Part shown: positions 16,702 to 25,685 of the stretch, piece by piece | How the letters are laid out: each line of letters opens with the position of its first letter | Position numbering within the stretch: the first letter of the stretch is position 1 | Assembly (NCBI GenBank): GCA_015265235.1 | Contig: JABZYJ010000001.1 | Location: forward strand, 1 to 63,068 | Direction: 5' to 3' | Length of the DNA stretch: 63,068 bases | Source of the DNA: Selenomonas sp. | GTDB lineage: Bacteria > Bacillota > Negativicutes > Selenomonadales > Selenomonadaceae | Notes under the pieces: generated by a model | Told to the model about the DNA's origin: nothing | Database searches by the model: none | Seen by the model: only the letters and a program-made list of their open reading frames with translations | Translations under genes and position numbers: made by a program

Positions 16702-18003
16702 GTGAATACAGTCAAGATAGCTCTTTTGGGTGCGGGGACAGTCGGCTCCGGCGTTATCCGCACCCTGTCTATGAACGGGGAGACGATCGCAGGGCGCTGC
16801 GGCGCACGCATCGAGATCAAGAAGATTCTTGTCCGCGATGCGAAGAAATACCGCCCGGAGGCAGAGGGGATTGCCCTCACGGACAACTTTGAGGAGATCC
16901 TGAATGACCCGGAGATCTCGATCGTCGTCGAGGTGATGGGCGGGCTCATGCCGGCAAAGGACTACATGCTGCGTGCCATGCGTGCGGGAAAACACGTGGT
17001 CACCGCCAACAAGGATGTCATTGCCGAACATCTGCGGGAACTCTATGGTGCAGCGGATGAGCATCACGTTGATTTCCTCTATGAGGGCAGTGTCGGCGGC
17101 GGCATCCCGATCATCAAGCCGCTGAAGGAGTGCCTGACAGCAAATGAGATCTCCGAGGTCATGGGTGTCATCAACGGAACGACGAATTACATGCTGACGA
17201 AGATGACGGAGAAGCATATCAGCTATGATGCCGTACTGCGCCGTGCGCAGGAAAAAGGCTATGCTGAGGCGAATCCGTCGGCGGATGTGGACGGACTGGA
17301 TGCCGCGCGCAAGGCGGCGATTCTGGCGTCACTCGCCTTTGATACCATCGTCGAGTTCGAGGATGTCTCTGTTGAGGGAATCTCACATATTACGGAAGAC
17401 GATATTGAGTATGGCCTGAACCTTGGCTACGTTATCAAACTTCTTGCAGTGGGACGCAATACGGAGGAGGGGATCGATGTTCGTGTGCATCCCGTGTTCC
17501 TCCCGAAGACACATCCGCTCGCTTCAATCAACGGCGTGTTCAATGCGGTCTTTGTACGCGGCAATGTGATCGGCGAAGCGATGTTCTACGGTCGCGGTGC
17601 AGGCTCGCTTCCGACGGCATCCGCTGTGGTCGCGGACGTTATTGAGGTCACGCGCGACATTGTCGCAGGGACAACGGGGCGCATGAAGTATCGGATCGGC
17701 ACGAAGAAAAAGCTCTGTCCTGTGGAGAAGACGCACTCCTCTTATTATCTGCGGCTCGTTGTCGCTGATGAGCCGGGCGTGCTCGGTGAGATCGCCACGA
17801 CATTTGGACGTGCGGGGGTTAGCCTTCGATCCGTCATTCAGGCGAGATCGACGGTGAGTGGTGACGCGGAGATCGTCGCTGTGACGCATGTCGTGACACA
17901 TGCGGATGCCTCTGCCGCTGCTGCAGCGCTGCAGGCACTTCCTGTCGTACGCGAGGTGCGCAGCCTGATCCGGGTGGCAGACGGGCAGGAGGATACGATA
18001 TGA
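16702..18003 (+). CDS. hom: Homoserine dehydrogenase (with ACT domain)
   Basis: Reduces aspartate semialdehyde to homoserine on the way to threonine and methionine. The NAD(P)-binding motif GAGTVGSGV lies at residues 8-16 and the catalytic region carries YEGSVGGGIPIIKPL. A C-terminal ACT domain (about 345-425, beginning YLRLVVADEPGVLGEIA) marks the threonine-regulated form. It has 433 residues. The start is GTG, with GGGAGGATGGG just upstream. It overlaps thrB by ATGA. Confidence 0.97.
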   Translation: MNTVKIALLGAGTVGSGVIRTLSMNGETIAGRCGARIEIKKILVRDAKKYRPEAEGIALTDNFEEILNDPEISIVVEVMGGLMPAKDYMLRAMRAGKHVVTANKDVIAEHLRELYGAADEHHVDFLYEGSVGGGIPIIKPLKECLTANEISEVMGVINGTTNYMLTKMTEKHISYDAVLRRAQEKGYAEANPSADVDGLDAARKAAILASLAFDTIVEFEDVSVEGISHITEDDIEYGLNLGYVIKLLAVGRNTEEGIDVRVHPVFLPKTHPLASINGVFNAVFVRGNVIGEAMFYGRGAGSLPTASAVVADVIEVTRDIVAGTTGRMKYRIGTKKKLCPVEKTHSSYYLRLVVADEPGVLGEIATTFGRAGVSLRSVIQARSTVSGDAEIVAVTHVVTHADASAAAAALQALPVVREVRSLIRVADGQEDTI

Positions 18004-18950
18004 CAGAGCGCAGTGTACGCGTGCGTGTCCCTGCGACGAGTGCGAATCTCGGTCCCGGATTTGATGCACTCGGTCTTGCCTGTACGCTGTATAACGAAAT
18101 GACCCTGACACTGACGCACGAGCCCGGGCTGTCGATCGCGGCACGTGGTGAGGGCGCTGCTTACATTCCGGGAGATGAGCGCAATATCGTCTGGAAGTCC
18201 ATCCGCTATCTCTTGGAGAAAGCGGGGCGTGCGGAGGAATTTCGCGGCGCACAGATTCGTATGAGCAACCGTATTCCGCTCTCGCGTGGGCTTGGCAGCA
18301 GTGCGACAGCGATTGTCGCAGGACTGACAGCAGCGAATGCGCTCATTGGCAGTCCGTTTGACCGCCATGCTCTGCTGCAGTTCGCGACGGCCATTGAAGG
18401 GCATCCGGACAATGTGGCACCCGCGATCTATGGTGGCTTTACGGTAAATACCGTGACGGATGGAACGGTGGAATGCTTTTCCTTCCTGCCGCGTATCTTC
18501 CTCCGATTCGTCGTCATGGTGCCGGACTTTTATCTCTCGACGAAGTCGGCACGTGAGGTGCTCCCTGCCGAGGTGCCGATGAAGGATGCTGTCTTTAACA
18601 TCAGCCATGCAGCCATGCTTGTGGCGGCTCTGTCGCGCGGATCTGAGAAGCATCTGGACAACGCCTTTGCGGATGCACTGCATCAAAACTACCGTGCGCC
18701 GCTTATCCCGGGGATGTTTGATGTCTTTGCCGCTGCGAAGAAGGCGGGGGCATGCGGCGCGGCGCTCAGCGGAGCGGGCCCTTGTCTCATCGCCTTTGTT
18801 CCGGAGAAACGGAACTGCACCGAGGATGTCGCCCATGCGATGCGCGAGGCGTTTCGTTCGCACGAGATCAAGGCACGCCCCCTGCAGCTCCGTCTCGATA
18901 CGAAGGGAGCGCACGTTCTCCATCGCAGGAATACGAATGTAAAATCATAG
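18000..18950 (+). CDS. thrB: Homoserine kinase
   Basis: A GHMP-superfamily kinase that phosphorylates homoserine for threonine synthase. The GHMP ATP-binding motif PLSRGLGSSATA is at residues 103-114, the N-terminal strand signature VRVPATSANLGPGFDALG is intact, and GACGAALSGAGP near the C-terminus is the third motif. It has 316 residues. thrC is not adjacent. The gene ends in a terminator. Confidence 0.96.
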   Translation: MTERSVRVRVPATSANLGPGFDALGLACTLYNEMTLTLTHEPGLSIAARGEGAAYIPGDERNIVWKSIRYLLEKAGRAEEFRGAQIRMSNRIPLSRGLGSSATAIVAGLTAANALIGSPFDRHALLQFATAIEGHPDNVAPAIYGGFTVNTVTDGTVECFSFLPRIFLRFVVMVPDFYLSTKSAREVLPAEVPMKDAVFNISHAAMLVAALSRGSEKHLDNAFADALHQNYRAPLIPGMFDVFAAAKKAGACGAALSGAGPCLIAFVPEKRNCTEDVAHAMREAFRSHEIKARPLQLRLDTKGAHVLHRRNTNVKS

Positions 18951-19001
18951 GATATGCCCCCACTCCATGTACCATAGAGGAAGTGGGGGTATCATCTTTT
19001 T
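18951..19001 (+). terminator. Rho-independent terminator of hom-thrB
   Basis: GATATGCCCCCACT (18951-18964) pairs with AGTGGGGGTATC (18982-18993) with minor imperfection, and a T-rich stretch follows. It separates the threonine genes from the arginine operon. Confidence 0.85.
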
Positions 19002-19011
19002 AAGAAAGTGC

Positions 19012-19055
19012 TTGCAAAAATATACATAAAAGATGTATAATCATAAACATCTTTT
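19012..19055 (+). promoter_or_regulatory. argC operon promoter with overlapping operator-like inverted repeats
   Basis: The promoter is TTGCAA (19012-19017) and TATAAT (19036-19041) with an 18-base spacer. Two dyads cover it: a perfect 7-bp repeat TATACAT/ATGTATA (19021-19027 with 19033-19039) and a perfect 8-bp repeat AAAAGATG/CATCTTTT (19028-19035 with 19048-19055). In addition, TGTATAATCATAAACA (19034-19049) is an imperfect palindrome of the size and AT-richness of ArgR boxes. The position over the -10 fits repression by ArgR with arginine. The binding protein is inferred. Confidence 0.65.
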
Positions 19056-19076
19056 CAGGGAGATGGAGGAACCGTC

Positions 19077-20111
19077 ATGAAGGTCAGTATCATCGGAGCG
19101 TCTGGCTATGCGGGGGAAGAACTTATCCGACTTCTTCACGGTCACCCGCATGCCGAGATTGTACATCTGACATCGGAGCGCCATACGGGCGAGAAAATAT
19201 CGAAACTTTATCCACACTTAACGCATATTTATGACAATATACTGGATTCGATGGAGGATGTCCGCCGTATCGCAGAGGACAGTGATGTTCTCTTTATCGC
19301 ACTTCCGCATGGACATGCAATGAAGCTGGTCAAGGCGATTGCTGGTCTGCCGGTGCATATCATCGATCTCGGGGCAGACTATCGCTTTGCCGACACATCG
19401 GTCTATGAGACATGGTATCATGTCCCACACACGGATCCGGAGGCAGAGCGAGTCTACGGACTGGCCGAGCTGTACCGTGATGCAATCCGAGGGGCGCACC
19501 TCATTGGCAATGCAGGCTGTTATACGACGGCAAGCATCCTCGCGCTGACACCGCTCGTGCAGAAGCATCTCGTACAGATGGATTCAATTCTCATCGATGC
19601 GGTTTCCGGTGTTTCCGGCGCAGGGCGTACACCGAAGGAGAGCACGCATTTCCCGGAGTTCTATGACAGCTTCACGGCGTATGGCGCAGTTAGTCATCGA
19701 CACACCCCGGAAATCGAGCAAGCGCTCTCCGAGCAGGCAGGTGAGCCGGTTACGATTAACTTTACGCCGCATCTTGCCCCGATTGCACGCGGTATCCTTG
19801 CCACGTGCTATGCACGCCTTGCGGACGGCGTAACGGAAGAGGATGTCGACGCGGCGTTTGCGGCTCGGTATGCAGATGAGTTTTTCATCCGTCTGCTTGG
19901 GCGTGGCGCGTATCCATCAACGAAGTATGTGCGTGGAACAAATTACTGCGATATCGCATGGCATATTGATCCGCGTACACATCGTGTTATTGTTTTTTCC
20001 GCGATTGACAATCTCGTCAAGGGAGCGGCAGGGCAGGCGATTCAGAACATGAACATCGCGCTTGGCTTGGATGAACGCACAGGACTCGACCTCGTGCCGA
20101 TGTATCCATAA
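19077..20111 (+). CDS. argC: N-acetyl-gamma-glutamyl-phosphate reductase
   Basis: Reduces N-acetylglutamyl phosphate to the semialdehyde with NADPH, the third step of arginine synthesis. The Rossmann motif GASGYAGEELIRLL starts at residue 7 and the catalytic cysteine is C148 in GNAGCYTT. It has 344 residues. The ATG follows GGAGGAACC. It heads the argC-J-B-D-F-G-H operon. Confidence 0.97.
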   Translation: MKVSIIGASGYAGEELIRLLHGHPHAEIVHLTSERHTGEKISKLYPHLTHIYDNILDSMEDVRRIAEDSDVLFIALPHGHAMKLVKAIAGLPVHIIDLGADYRFADTSVYETWYHVPHTDPEAERVYGLAELYRDAIRGAHLIGNAGCYTTASILALTPLVQKHLVQMDSILIDAVSGVSGAGRTPKESTHFPEFYDSFTAYGAVSHRHTPEIEQALSEQAGEPVTINFTPHLAPIARGILATCYARLADGVTEEDVDAAFAARYADEFFIRLLGRGAYPSTKYVRGTNYCDIAWHIDPRTHRVIVFSAIDNLVKGAAGQAIQNMNIALGLDERTGLDLVPMYP

Positions 20112-20132
20112 ATGGGAATGGAGGATATTGAT

Positions 20133-21344
20133 ATGTTCAGTGAGCAGAATGCAAAAGCCGGGGTGGCATTCCCGCAGGGATTCAAGGCAGCAGGGGTAAA
20201 GGCGGGCATCAAGAAGAGCGGCAATCTCGATGTTGCTGTGATCTATACGGAGCGGGAGGCGGCTGTTGCGGGCGTATTTACGCAGAATGCCGTTGCCGCT
20301 GCACCGGTCTTCGCCTCGAAGAAGGTCGTTGCTACGGGGACAGCGCATGCGATTGCAGCAAATGCTGGCTGTGCGAATGCCTGCACCGGAGCACAAGGGG
20401 AAAAGGATGCGCGCGCGATGCAGGAGATTACGGCGGCAGCACTCGGCTGCACGCCGGAGGACGTTCTCGTCGCCTCAACGGGTGTGATTGGCGTAAATCT
20501 TCCGATGGACAAGATGGAGGCGGGACTGAAAGCCGCAGTTGCTGCACTTTCAGCAGACGGCAGTGCCAACGCAGGCAACGCCATTATCACGACGGATACC
20601 TACTCCAAGTCGTGTGCCACGGAGGTGACACTCGGCGGCAAGCAGGTACGGTTTGGTGCAATCGCAAAGGGATCGGGGATGATTCAGCCGAATATGGCGA
20701 CGATGCTCGCCTTTATCACAACCGATGCAGCGATTGACGGCAAGCTTCTCCAAAAGGCACTCTCTGAGGTCGTTGAAATTTCGTTCAACATGATTTCGAT
20801 TGATGGCGATATGAGCACGAACGATATGGCCGTTGTGCTTGCCAACGGCGCGGCAGGAAATGCGAAAATCACGGCAGAGGGCGCGGACTACGAGGCGTTC
20901 AAGGCAACGCTTGCAGAGATCTGCAAAGGTCTTTCACAGCGCATCGCCTCCGACGGTGAAGGTGCAACGAAGTTCCTGACGGTTCATGTGACGGGGACGA
21001 AGAGCTTTGCCGATGCCAAGACAATTGCAATGAGCGTGGCAAAGAGTCCGCTTGTCAAGACGGCGTTCTTCGGTGAGGATCCGAATTGGGGACGCGTGAT
21101 CTGTGCAGTCGGCTATGCAGGTGTTCCGATGAATCCCGAGACAACCGTTGTGAAGTTCGGAGGAATTCCTGTCTACGCGCACGGTGTCGGTGCCGACTAC
21201 GATGAGGCGGCGCTCAAGAAGGTCATGGGCGAACATGATATTGTGATTGACATCGACATGGGCATGGGCACACAGGAAGCAACCGTCTGGACCTGTGATT
21301 TCTCCTATGAGTACGTCAAGATCAATGGCGAGTATCATACCTGA
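20133..21344 (+). CDS. argJ: Bifunctional ornithine acetyltransferase / N-acetylglutamate synthase
   Basis: ArgJ recycles the acetyl group from N-acetylornithine to glutamate, so the pathway runs as a cycle and argE is not needed. The self-cleavage site is in KGSGMIQPNMATMLAF, with the nucleophilic threonine at residue 190. This splits the 403-residue precursor into alpha and beta chains. I place the start at ATG 20133, because GGAGG at 20120-20124 suits it, rather than the in-frame ATG at 20112 that abuts the argC stop. Whether it is mono- or bifunctional cannot be read from the sequence. Confidence 0.95.
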   Translation: MFSEQNAKAGVAFPQGFKAAGVKAGIKKSGNLDVAVIYTEREAAVAGVFTQNAVAAAPVFASKKVVATGTAHAIAANAGCANACTGAQGEKDARAMQEITAAALGCTPEDVLVASTGVIGVNLPMDKMEAGLKAAVAALSADGSANAGNAIITTDTYSKSCATEVTLGGKQVRFGAIAKGSGMIQPNMATMLAFITTDAAIDGKLLQKALSEVVEISFNMISIDGDMSTNDMAVVLANGAAGNAKITAEGADYEAFKATLAEICKGLSQRIASDGEGATKFLTVHVTGTKSFADAKTIAMSVAKSPLVKTAFFGEDPNWGRVICAVGYAGVPMNPETTVVKFGGIPVYAHGVGADYDEAALKKVMGEHDIVIDIDMGMGTQEATVWTCDFSYEYVKINGEYHT

Positions 21345-21354
21345 GGTGAGGGCT

Positions 21355-22239
21355 ATGTACAGCGATAAGGACAAGGCGGAGATCTTGGTTGATGCCCTCC
21401 CGTACATCCAGGAGTTCTCGGGCACGACGGTCGTCATAAAGTACGGCGGCAACGCGATGGTGAGCGATGTGCTGAAGGAAAACGTCATGCGCGACGTGGC
21501 ACTGATGAAGTATGTCGGCATCCGTCCCGTCATCGTTCATGGCGGTGGACCGGAGATCACGGGCTTTTTGAAAAAGGTCGGCAAGGAGTCCTCTTTCGTC
21601 GCCGGGCTCCGCGTGACAGATGAGGAGACCGTTGAGATTGCCGAGATGGTACTCGACGGCAAGATCAACTCGGAGATTGTCAATCTCCTGAACCAGCGCG
21701 GTGTTCGTGCCGTCGGCCTCTCGGGCAAGGATGCAGGGCTGATCCGCGCGCGCAAGAAGATGGCGACCGTATACGAGAACGATGCAGCGCATGAGGTGGA
21801 CATTGGCTACGTGGGCGCAGTGGAAAATATCGACGTCTCTGTGATCGAGGATCTGTTGGACCACGACTATGTGCCGGTTATTGCGCCCATCGGCGTGGGA
21901 GCGGATGGCGAGAGTTACAACATCAACGCCGACTACGTTGCGGCGGAGATCGCAGGGGCACTTGCGGCGGAGAAGCTGCTTCTCCTGACGGACATAGAAG
22001 GCATCTATAAAGATTTTAACGACAAGAGTTCGTTTCTCTCGACCATCCATCTGCAGGAGGCACGCGATTACATCCGCGACGGAATCATCTCGGGCGGGAT
22101 GATCCCCAAGGTAGAGGCGTGTCTGACGGCACTGGAGTGTGGCGCGGCAAAGACGCACATCATCGATGGACGCTTGCCGCATGCCATCATTCTCGAGATT
22201 TTTACGTCGACCGGTGTCGGTACACAGGTTGTACGGTAA
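21355..22239 (+). CDS. argB: Acetylglutamate kinase
   Basis: Phosphorylates N-acetylglutamate; an amino acid kinase fold protein like PyrH. Motifs VVIKYGGNAM (about residue 24 on) and VIVHGGGPEI are diagnostic. The start is ATG 21355, preceded by GAGGTGAGG; longer in-frame starts would lie inside argJ. It has 294 residues. An N-terminal segment of about 20 residues precedes the first strand, of the kind associated with hexameric, arginine-inhibited enzymes. Feedback inhibition here is an inference. Confidence 0.96.
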   Translation: MYSDKDKAEILVDALPYIQEFSGTTVVIKYGGNAMVSDVLKENVMRDVALMKYVGIRPVIVHGGGPEITGFLKKVGKESSFVAGLRVTDEETVEIAEMVLDGKINSEIVNLLNQRGVRAVGLSGKDAGLIRARKKMATVYENDAAHEVDIGYVGAVENIDVSVIEDLLDHDYVPVIAPIGVGADGESYNINADYVAAEIAGALAAEKLLLLTDIEGIYKDFNDKSSFLSTIHLQEARDYIRDGIISGGMIPKVEACLTALECGAAKTHIIDGRLPHAIILEIFTSTGVGTQVVR

Positions 22240-22256
22240 GCAGTATAGGAGTGTAT

Positions 22257-23462
22257 ATGAGCGAAACGGAGCAGCAAATATTCGAGACGTATGCGAAGGA
22301 TTATCTTCCCGTATTCAACCGCTATAAAATCGTACTCGATCATGGTGATGGTGTCTATGTTTGGGATATTGCGGGAAGAAAGTATCTCGACTTTCTTGGC
22401 GGCATTGCCGTCAATGTCCTCGGTCATAATTATCCGTCGCTCGTCGCGGCAATCGCATCGCAGGCAGCAAAGATTATTCATGCCTCGAACCTCTACTACA
22501 CGAAGCCGCAGGCGGACGCAGCGGAAAAACTTGCAGCACTTAGCGGGCTCGGCAAAGTATTCTTCTGCAACTCGGGAGCAGAGGCAAATGAGGGGGCGAT
22601 AAAGATTGCACGTAAGTACGCCTGCCGAATCCATCCCGAGAAATCGCAGATCCTCACGGCGTGGGATAGCTTTCACGGGCGTACGCTTGCGACACTGACC
22701 GCAACGGGGCAGCCGAAGTATCACGAGGGACTTGGCCCGCTGCCGGCAGGCTTTGACTATATCCGCTACAATGATATTGCGGATCTCGAGGCGAAGATCA
22801 GCGATCAGACGGCAGCGGTCATGCTCGAGACGATTCAGGGGGAGGGTGGCGTCTATCCGCCGGAGGACAACTATTTGAAAAAGGTTCGTGCCCTCTGCGA
22901 CCAGCATGGTGCGCTCCTCATCCTCGATGAGATTCAGGCGGGAATCGGGCGAGCGGGGACGTTCTTCGCCTATGAGAAATACGGCGTAAAACCCGATATT
23001 GTGACGCTCGCGAAAGGTCTTGCCGGCGGTGTGCCGATCGGTGCCTTTGCTGTCACGAATGAAGTCGCAGCTGCGTTCCATGCAGGTGATCACGGCACGA
23101 CATTTGGCGGCAACCCCCTTGCCTGTGCAGCTGCGAACGTCGTCCTCGATACGGTTCCCCAAAAGGAGTTCTTGGCACGCGTCGAGGTGCTCGGCGCATA
23201 CTTCAAGCAGAAACTCGTAGAGCTGCAGAAGAAGTATCCGGCATTCATCGTCGACGTGCGCGGCACGGGGCTGATGCTCGGCGCGGAACTCGCGTCGGAT
23301 GCACATGGGCGTGATATTGTGAATATGTGTCTTGAAAAGGGCGTCATCATCAATTGTACGGTGGGTAAGGTGCTGCGCTTCCTGCCGCCGCTCATCATCA
23401 CCGAGCCGCAGATCGACGAGGTTGTCAGTGTCCTTGATGATGTGATCTCGCGCTATGCGTGA
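22257..23462 (+). CDS. argD: Acetylornithine aminotransferase
   Basis: A PLP-dependent class III aminotransferase that converts the acetylglutamate semialdehyde to acetylornithine. The conserved region around GKVFFCNSGAEANEGAIKIA, the LILDEIQAGIGRAG aspartate that holds the pyridine ring, and the lysine in TLAKGLAGGVPIGA are all present. The start is ATG 22257 with TAGGAG upstream; the longer frame reaches back into argB. It has 401 residues. Confidence 0.96.
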   Translation: MSETEQQIFETYAKDYLPVFNRYKIVLDHGDGVYVWDIAGRKYLDFLGGIAVNVLGHNYPSLVAAIASQAAKIIHASNLYYTKPQADAAEKLAALSGLGKVFFCNSGAEANEGAIKIARKYACRIHPEKSQILTAWDSFHGRTLATLTATGQPKYHEGLGPLPAGFDYIRYNDIADLEAKISDQTAAVMLETIQGEGGVYPPEDNYLKKVRALCDQHGALLILDEIQAGIGRAGTFFAYEKYGVKPDIVTLAKGLAGGVPIGAFAVTNEVAAAFHAGDHGTTFGGNPLACAAANVVLDTVPQKEFLARVEVLGAYFKQKLVELQKKYPAFIVDVRGTGLMLGAELASDAHGRDIVNMCLEKGVIINCTVGKVLRFLPPLIITEPQIDEVVSVLDDVISRYA

Positions 23463-23475
23463 TGTGCTGTTTTCT

Positions 23476-23503
23476 TTGCGGCAATGCTGCAATACGATAT
23501 AAT
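23476..23503 (+). promoter_or_regulatory. Possible internal promoter before argF
   Basis: TTGCGG (23476-23481) and a perfect TATAAT (23498-23503) are separated by 16 bases in the 61-base gap before argF, the largest gap in the operon. It could give argF-G-H extra transcription. Confidence 0.5.
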
Positions 23504-23523
23504 GCACCAATGGGAGGGGTTAT

Positions 23524-24459
23524 ATGCTGAAAGGGAAGGACTTATTGTCCATTCATGAACTCAGCCGAGATGAGGTCGAGGAGATTCTATCCCTCGCGCA
23601 GGAGCTTAAGGAAAAGCAGAAGACGGGGATACCGCACCGCCTTCTGGAGGGCAAGTCGCTCGGTATGATCTTTGAGAAGTCCTCAACGCGGACGCGTGTG
23701 TCCTTCGAGGTCGGGATGTATCAGCTTGGCGGCCAGGCACTGTTCCTCAGCAGCCGCGATCTGCAGCTCGGGCGCGGTGAGCCGATCAAGGATACGGCGC
23801 GCGTGCTCTCACGCTACCTTGACGGGATTATGATCCGCACGTATGGACATGAGCGCATCGAGGAGCTTGCGGAGTGGGCGGATGTGCCCGTGATCAACGC
23901 GCTCAGTGACCTCCTGCATCCGTGCCAGGCGCTCACCGATCTCCTCACGATCCGTGAGTATAAGGGCAAGAATCTCACGGGGCTGAAGATGGCATACGTC
24001 GGCGACGGCAATAATATGACGCACTCGCTCATGTATGCGGCGGCAAAGGTCGGCATGAACTTCGCGGCGGCGACCCCAGAGGGATATGAACCAAATGCCG
24101 AAGTTGTGGCAAATGCCAAGGCCGATGCGGCAGAGACGGGCGCGACCGTCTCGATCACGCACAATCCGATGGAAGCGGCTGCGGGCGCAGACGTCATCGT
24201 TACGGACACGTGGGCGAGCATGGGGCAGGAGGCGGAGCACGACGCACGCACGGCGGTCTTCCGGCCCTATCAGGTGAATTGGGAGCTCGTTGCCGAGTCA
24301 GGCAATGCACGCTGCATCGTCATGCACTGTCTGCCCGCCTATCGGGGCGAGGAGATCGCAGAGGATGTCTTTGAGGAATTTGCCGATGTAATCTTTGACG
24401 AGGCGGAGAACCGTCTCCATGTTCAGAAGGCGATCATGGCGCTCACCATGGGAAATTAA
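23524..24459 (+). CDS. argF: Ornithine carbamoyltransferase
   Basis: Forms citrulline from ornithine and carbamoyl phosphate. The carbamoyl-phosphate motif STRTR is at residues 54-58, HPCQALTDLL is the second site, and HCLP near residue 273 is the catalytic ornithine-site motif. It has 311 residues. GGGAGG precedes the ATG. Its place within the biosynthetic operon argues for the anabolic enzyme rather than arginine-deiminase catabolism. Confidence 0.96.
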   Translation: MLKGKDLLSIHELSRDEVEEILSLAQELKEKQKTGIPHRLLEGKSLGMIFEKSSTRTRVSFEVGMYQLGGQALFLSSRDLQLGRGEPIKDTARVLSRYLDGIMIRTYGHERIEELAEWADVPVINALSDLLHPCQALTDLLTIREYKGKNLTGLKMAYVGDGNNMTHSLMYAAAKVGMNFAAATPEGYEPNAEVVANAKADAAETGATVSITHNPMEAAAGADVIVTDTWASMGQEAEHDARTAVFRPYQVNWELVAESGNARCIVMHCLPAYRGEEIAEDVFEEFADVIFDEAENRLHVQKAIMALTMGN

Positions 24460-24473
24460 GGAGTTGTTTTATT

Positions 24474-25685
24474 ATGGCTAAACAGATCAAAAAAGTCGTT
24501 CTTGCCTATTCCGGCGGACTGGATACGTCGGTGATCATTCCTTGGCTGAAAGAGCACTACGATGGCTGTGAGGTTATCGCTGCCTGTGCTGATGTTGGAC
24601 AGGGCGATGAGCTGAGTGTCGTTCACGACAAAGCACTCGCCTCCGGTGCATCGAAGGTGTTCATCGTCGATCTTACGAAGGAGTTCCTTGAGGAGTATGT
24701 CTGGCCGACACTGAAGGCAGGTGCGGTCTACGAGGGCAAGTATCTGCTCGGCACCTCATTTGCCCGCCCTGTGATTGCCAAGGCGCTCGTTGACATCGCA
24801 AAGCGTGAGGGGGCGGATGCCATTGCTCATGGCGCGACAGGCAAGGGGAACGATCAGGTGCGCTTTGAGCTGACGGTCAAGGCGCTTGCTCCCAATCTCC
24901 AGATCATCGCACCGTGGCGTGAATGGGATCTTGACTCGCGCACGGCAGAGATCGCCTATGCGAAGAAACACGGCATCCCTGTCGCGACGGAGAATAAAAC
25001 GTACAGCATGGACCGCAACATCTGGCATCTCTCGCATGAGGGCTCAGACCTCGAGGATCCTGCGAACGAGCCGAAGAACTCCATGTTCCTCATCTCCTGT
25101 GCACCTGAGGATGCACCGGATGCGCCGGAGTATGTCTCCATTTCCTTTGAGAAAGGGATCCCCGTTGCTGTCAACGGTGAGAAGATGGGGGCAGTCGAAT
25201 TGCTGACGAAACTCAATGAGGTCGGTGCACGTAATGGTGTCGGCATTGTCGATATCTGCGAGAACCGCCTCGTTGGCATGAAGTCGCGCGGTGTCTATGA
25301 GAACCCGGGCGGATCGATTCTCTACTATGCGCATCGTGAGCTGGAATACCTTTGCCTCGACCGCTCTACTTTCCACTACAAGGAGGGACTTGCCATCCGT
25401 TATGGCGAGCTGGTCTATGACGGCATGTGGTTCTGTCAGCTGCGCGAGGCACTCGCCGCCTTCGTGGACAGCACGCAGGAGACCGTGACGGGTGAGGTGC
25501 GCCTGAAGCTCTACAAGGGCAACATCATCTCTGCCGGTGCGAAGTCTCCGTATTCCCTCTACAGTCAGGAGTTCGTTACCTTCGAACATGATGATGTTTA
25601 CGATCAGGCAGATGCAACGGGCTTCATCAACCTCTTCGGCCTGCCGCTCAAGGTGCGCGCGCTCATGCAGGAGGGGCAGAAATAA
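24474..25685 (+). CDS. argG: Argininosuccinate synthase
   Basis: Joins citrulline and aspartate with ATP through a citrullyl-AMP intermediate. The PP-loop YSGGLDTS is at residues 12-19 and the second signature GATGKGNDQVRFE is near 120. It has 403 residues. It begins 14 bases after argF and its TAA overlaps the argH ATG. Confidence 0.97.
   Translation: MAKQIKKVVLAYSGGLDTSVIIPWLKEHYDGCEVIAACADVGQGDELSVVHDKALASGASKVFIVDLTKEFLEEYVWPTLKAGAVYEGKYLLGTSFARPVIAKALVDIAKREGADAIAHGATGKGNDQVRFELTVKALAPNLQIIAPWREWDLDSRTAEIAYAKKHGIPVATENKTYSMDRNIWHLSHEGSDLEDPANEPKNSMFLISCAPEDAPDAPEYVSISFEKGIPVAVNGEKMGAVELLTKLNEVGARNGVGIVDICENRLVGMKSRGVYENPGGSILYYAHRELEYLCLDRSTFHYKEGLAIRYGELVYDGMWFCQLREALAAFVDSTQETVTGEVRLKLYKGNIISAGAKSPYSLYSQEFVTFEHDDVYDQADATGFINLFGLPLKVRALMQEGQK

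Noticed and set aside
22068..23510. Minus-strand open frame of 480 codons over argD
   Set aside because: It is a mirror of argD codon use, with no start signal and no domain. Similar long antisense frames occur over typA (1822-3135) and der (14756-16033) and are rejected for the same reason.
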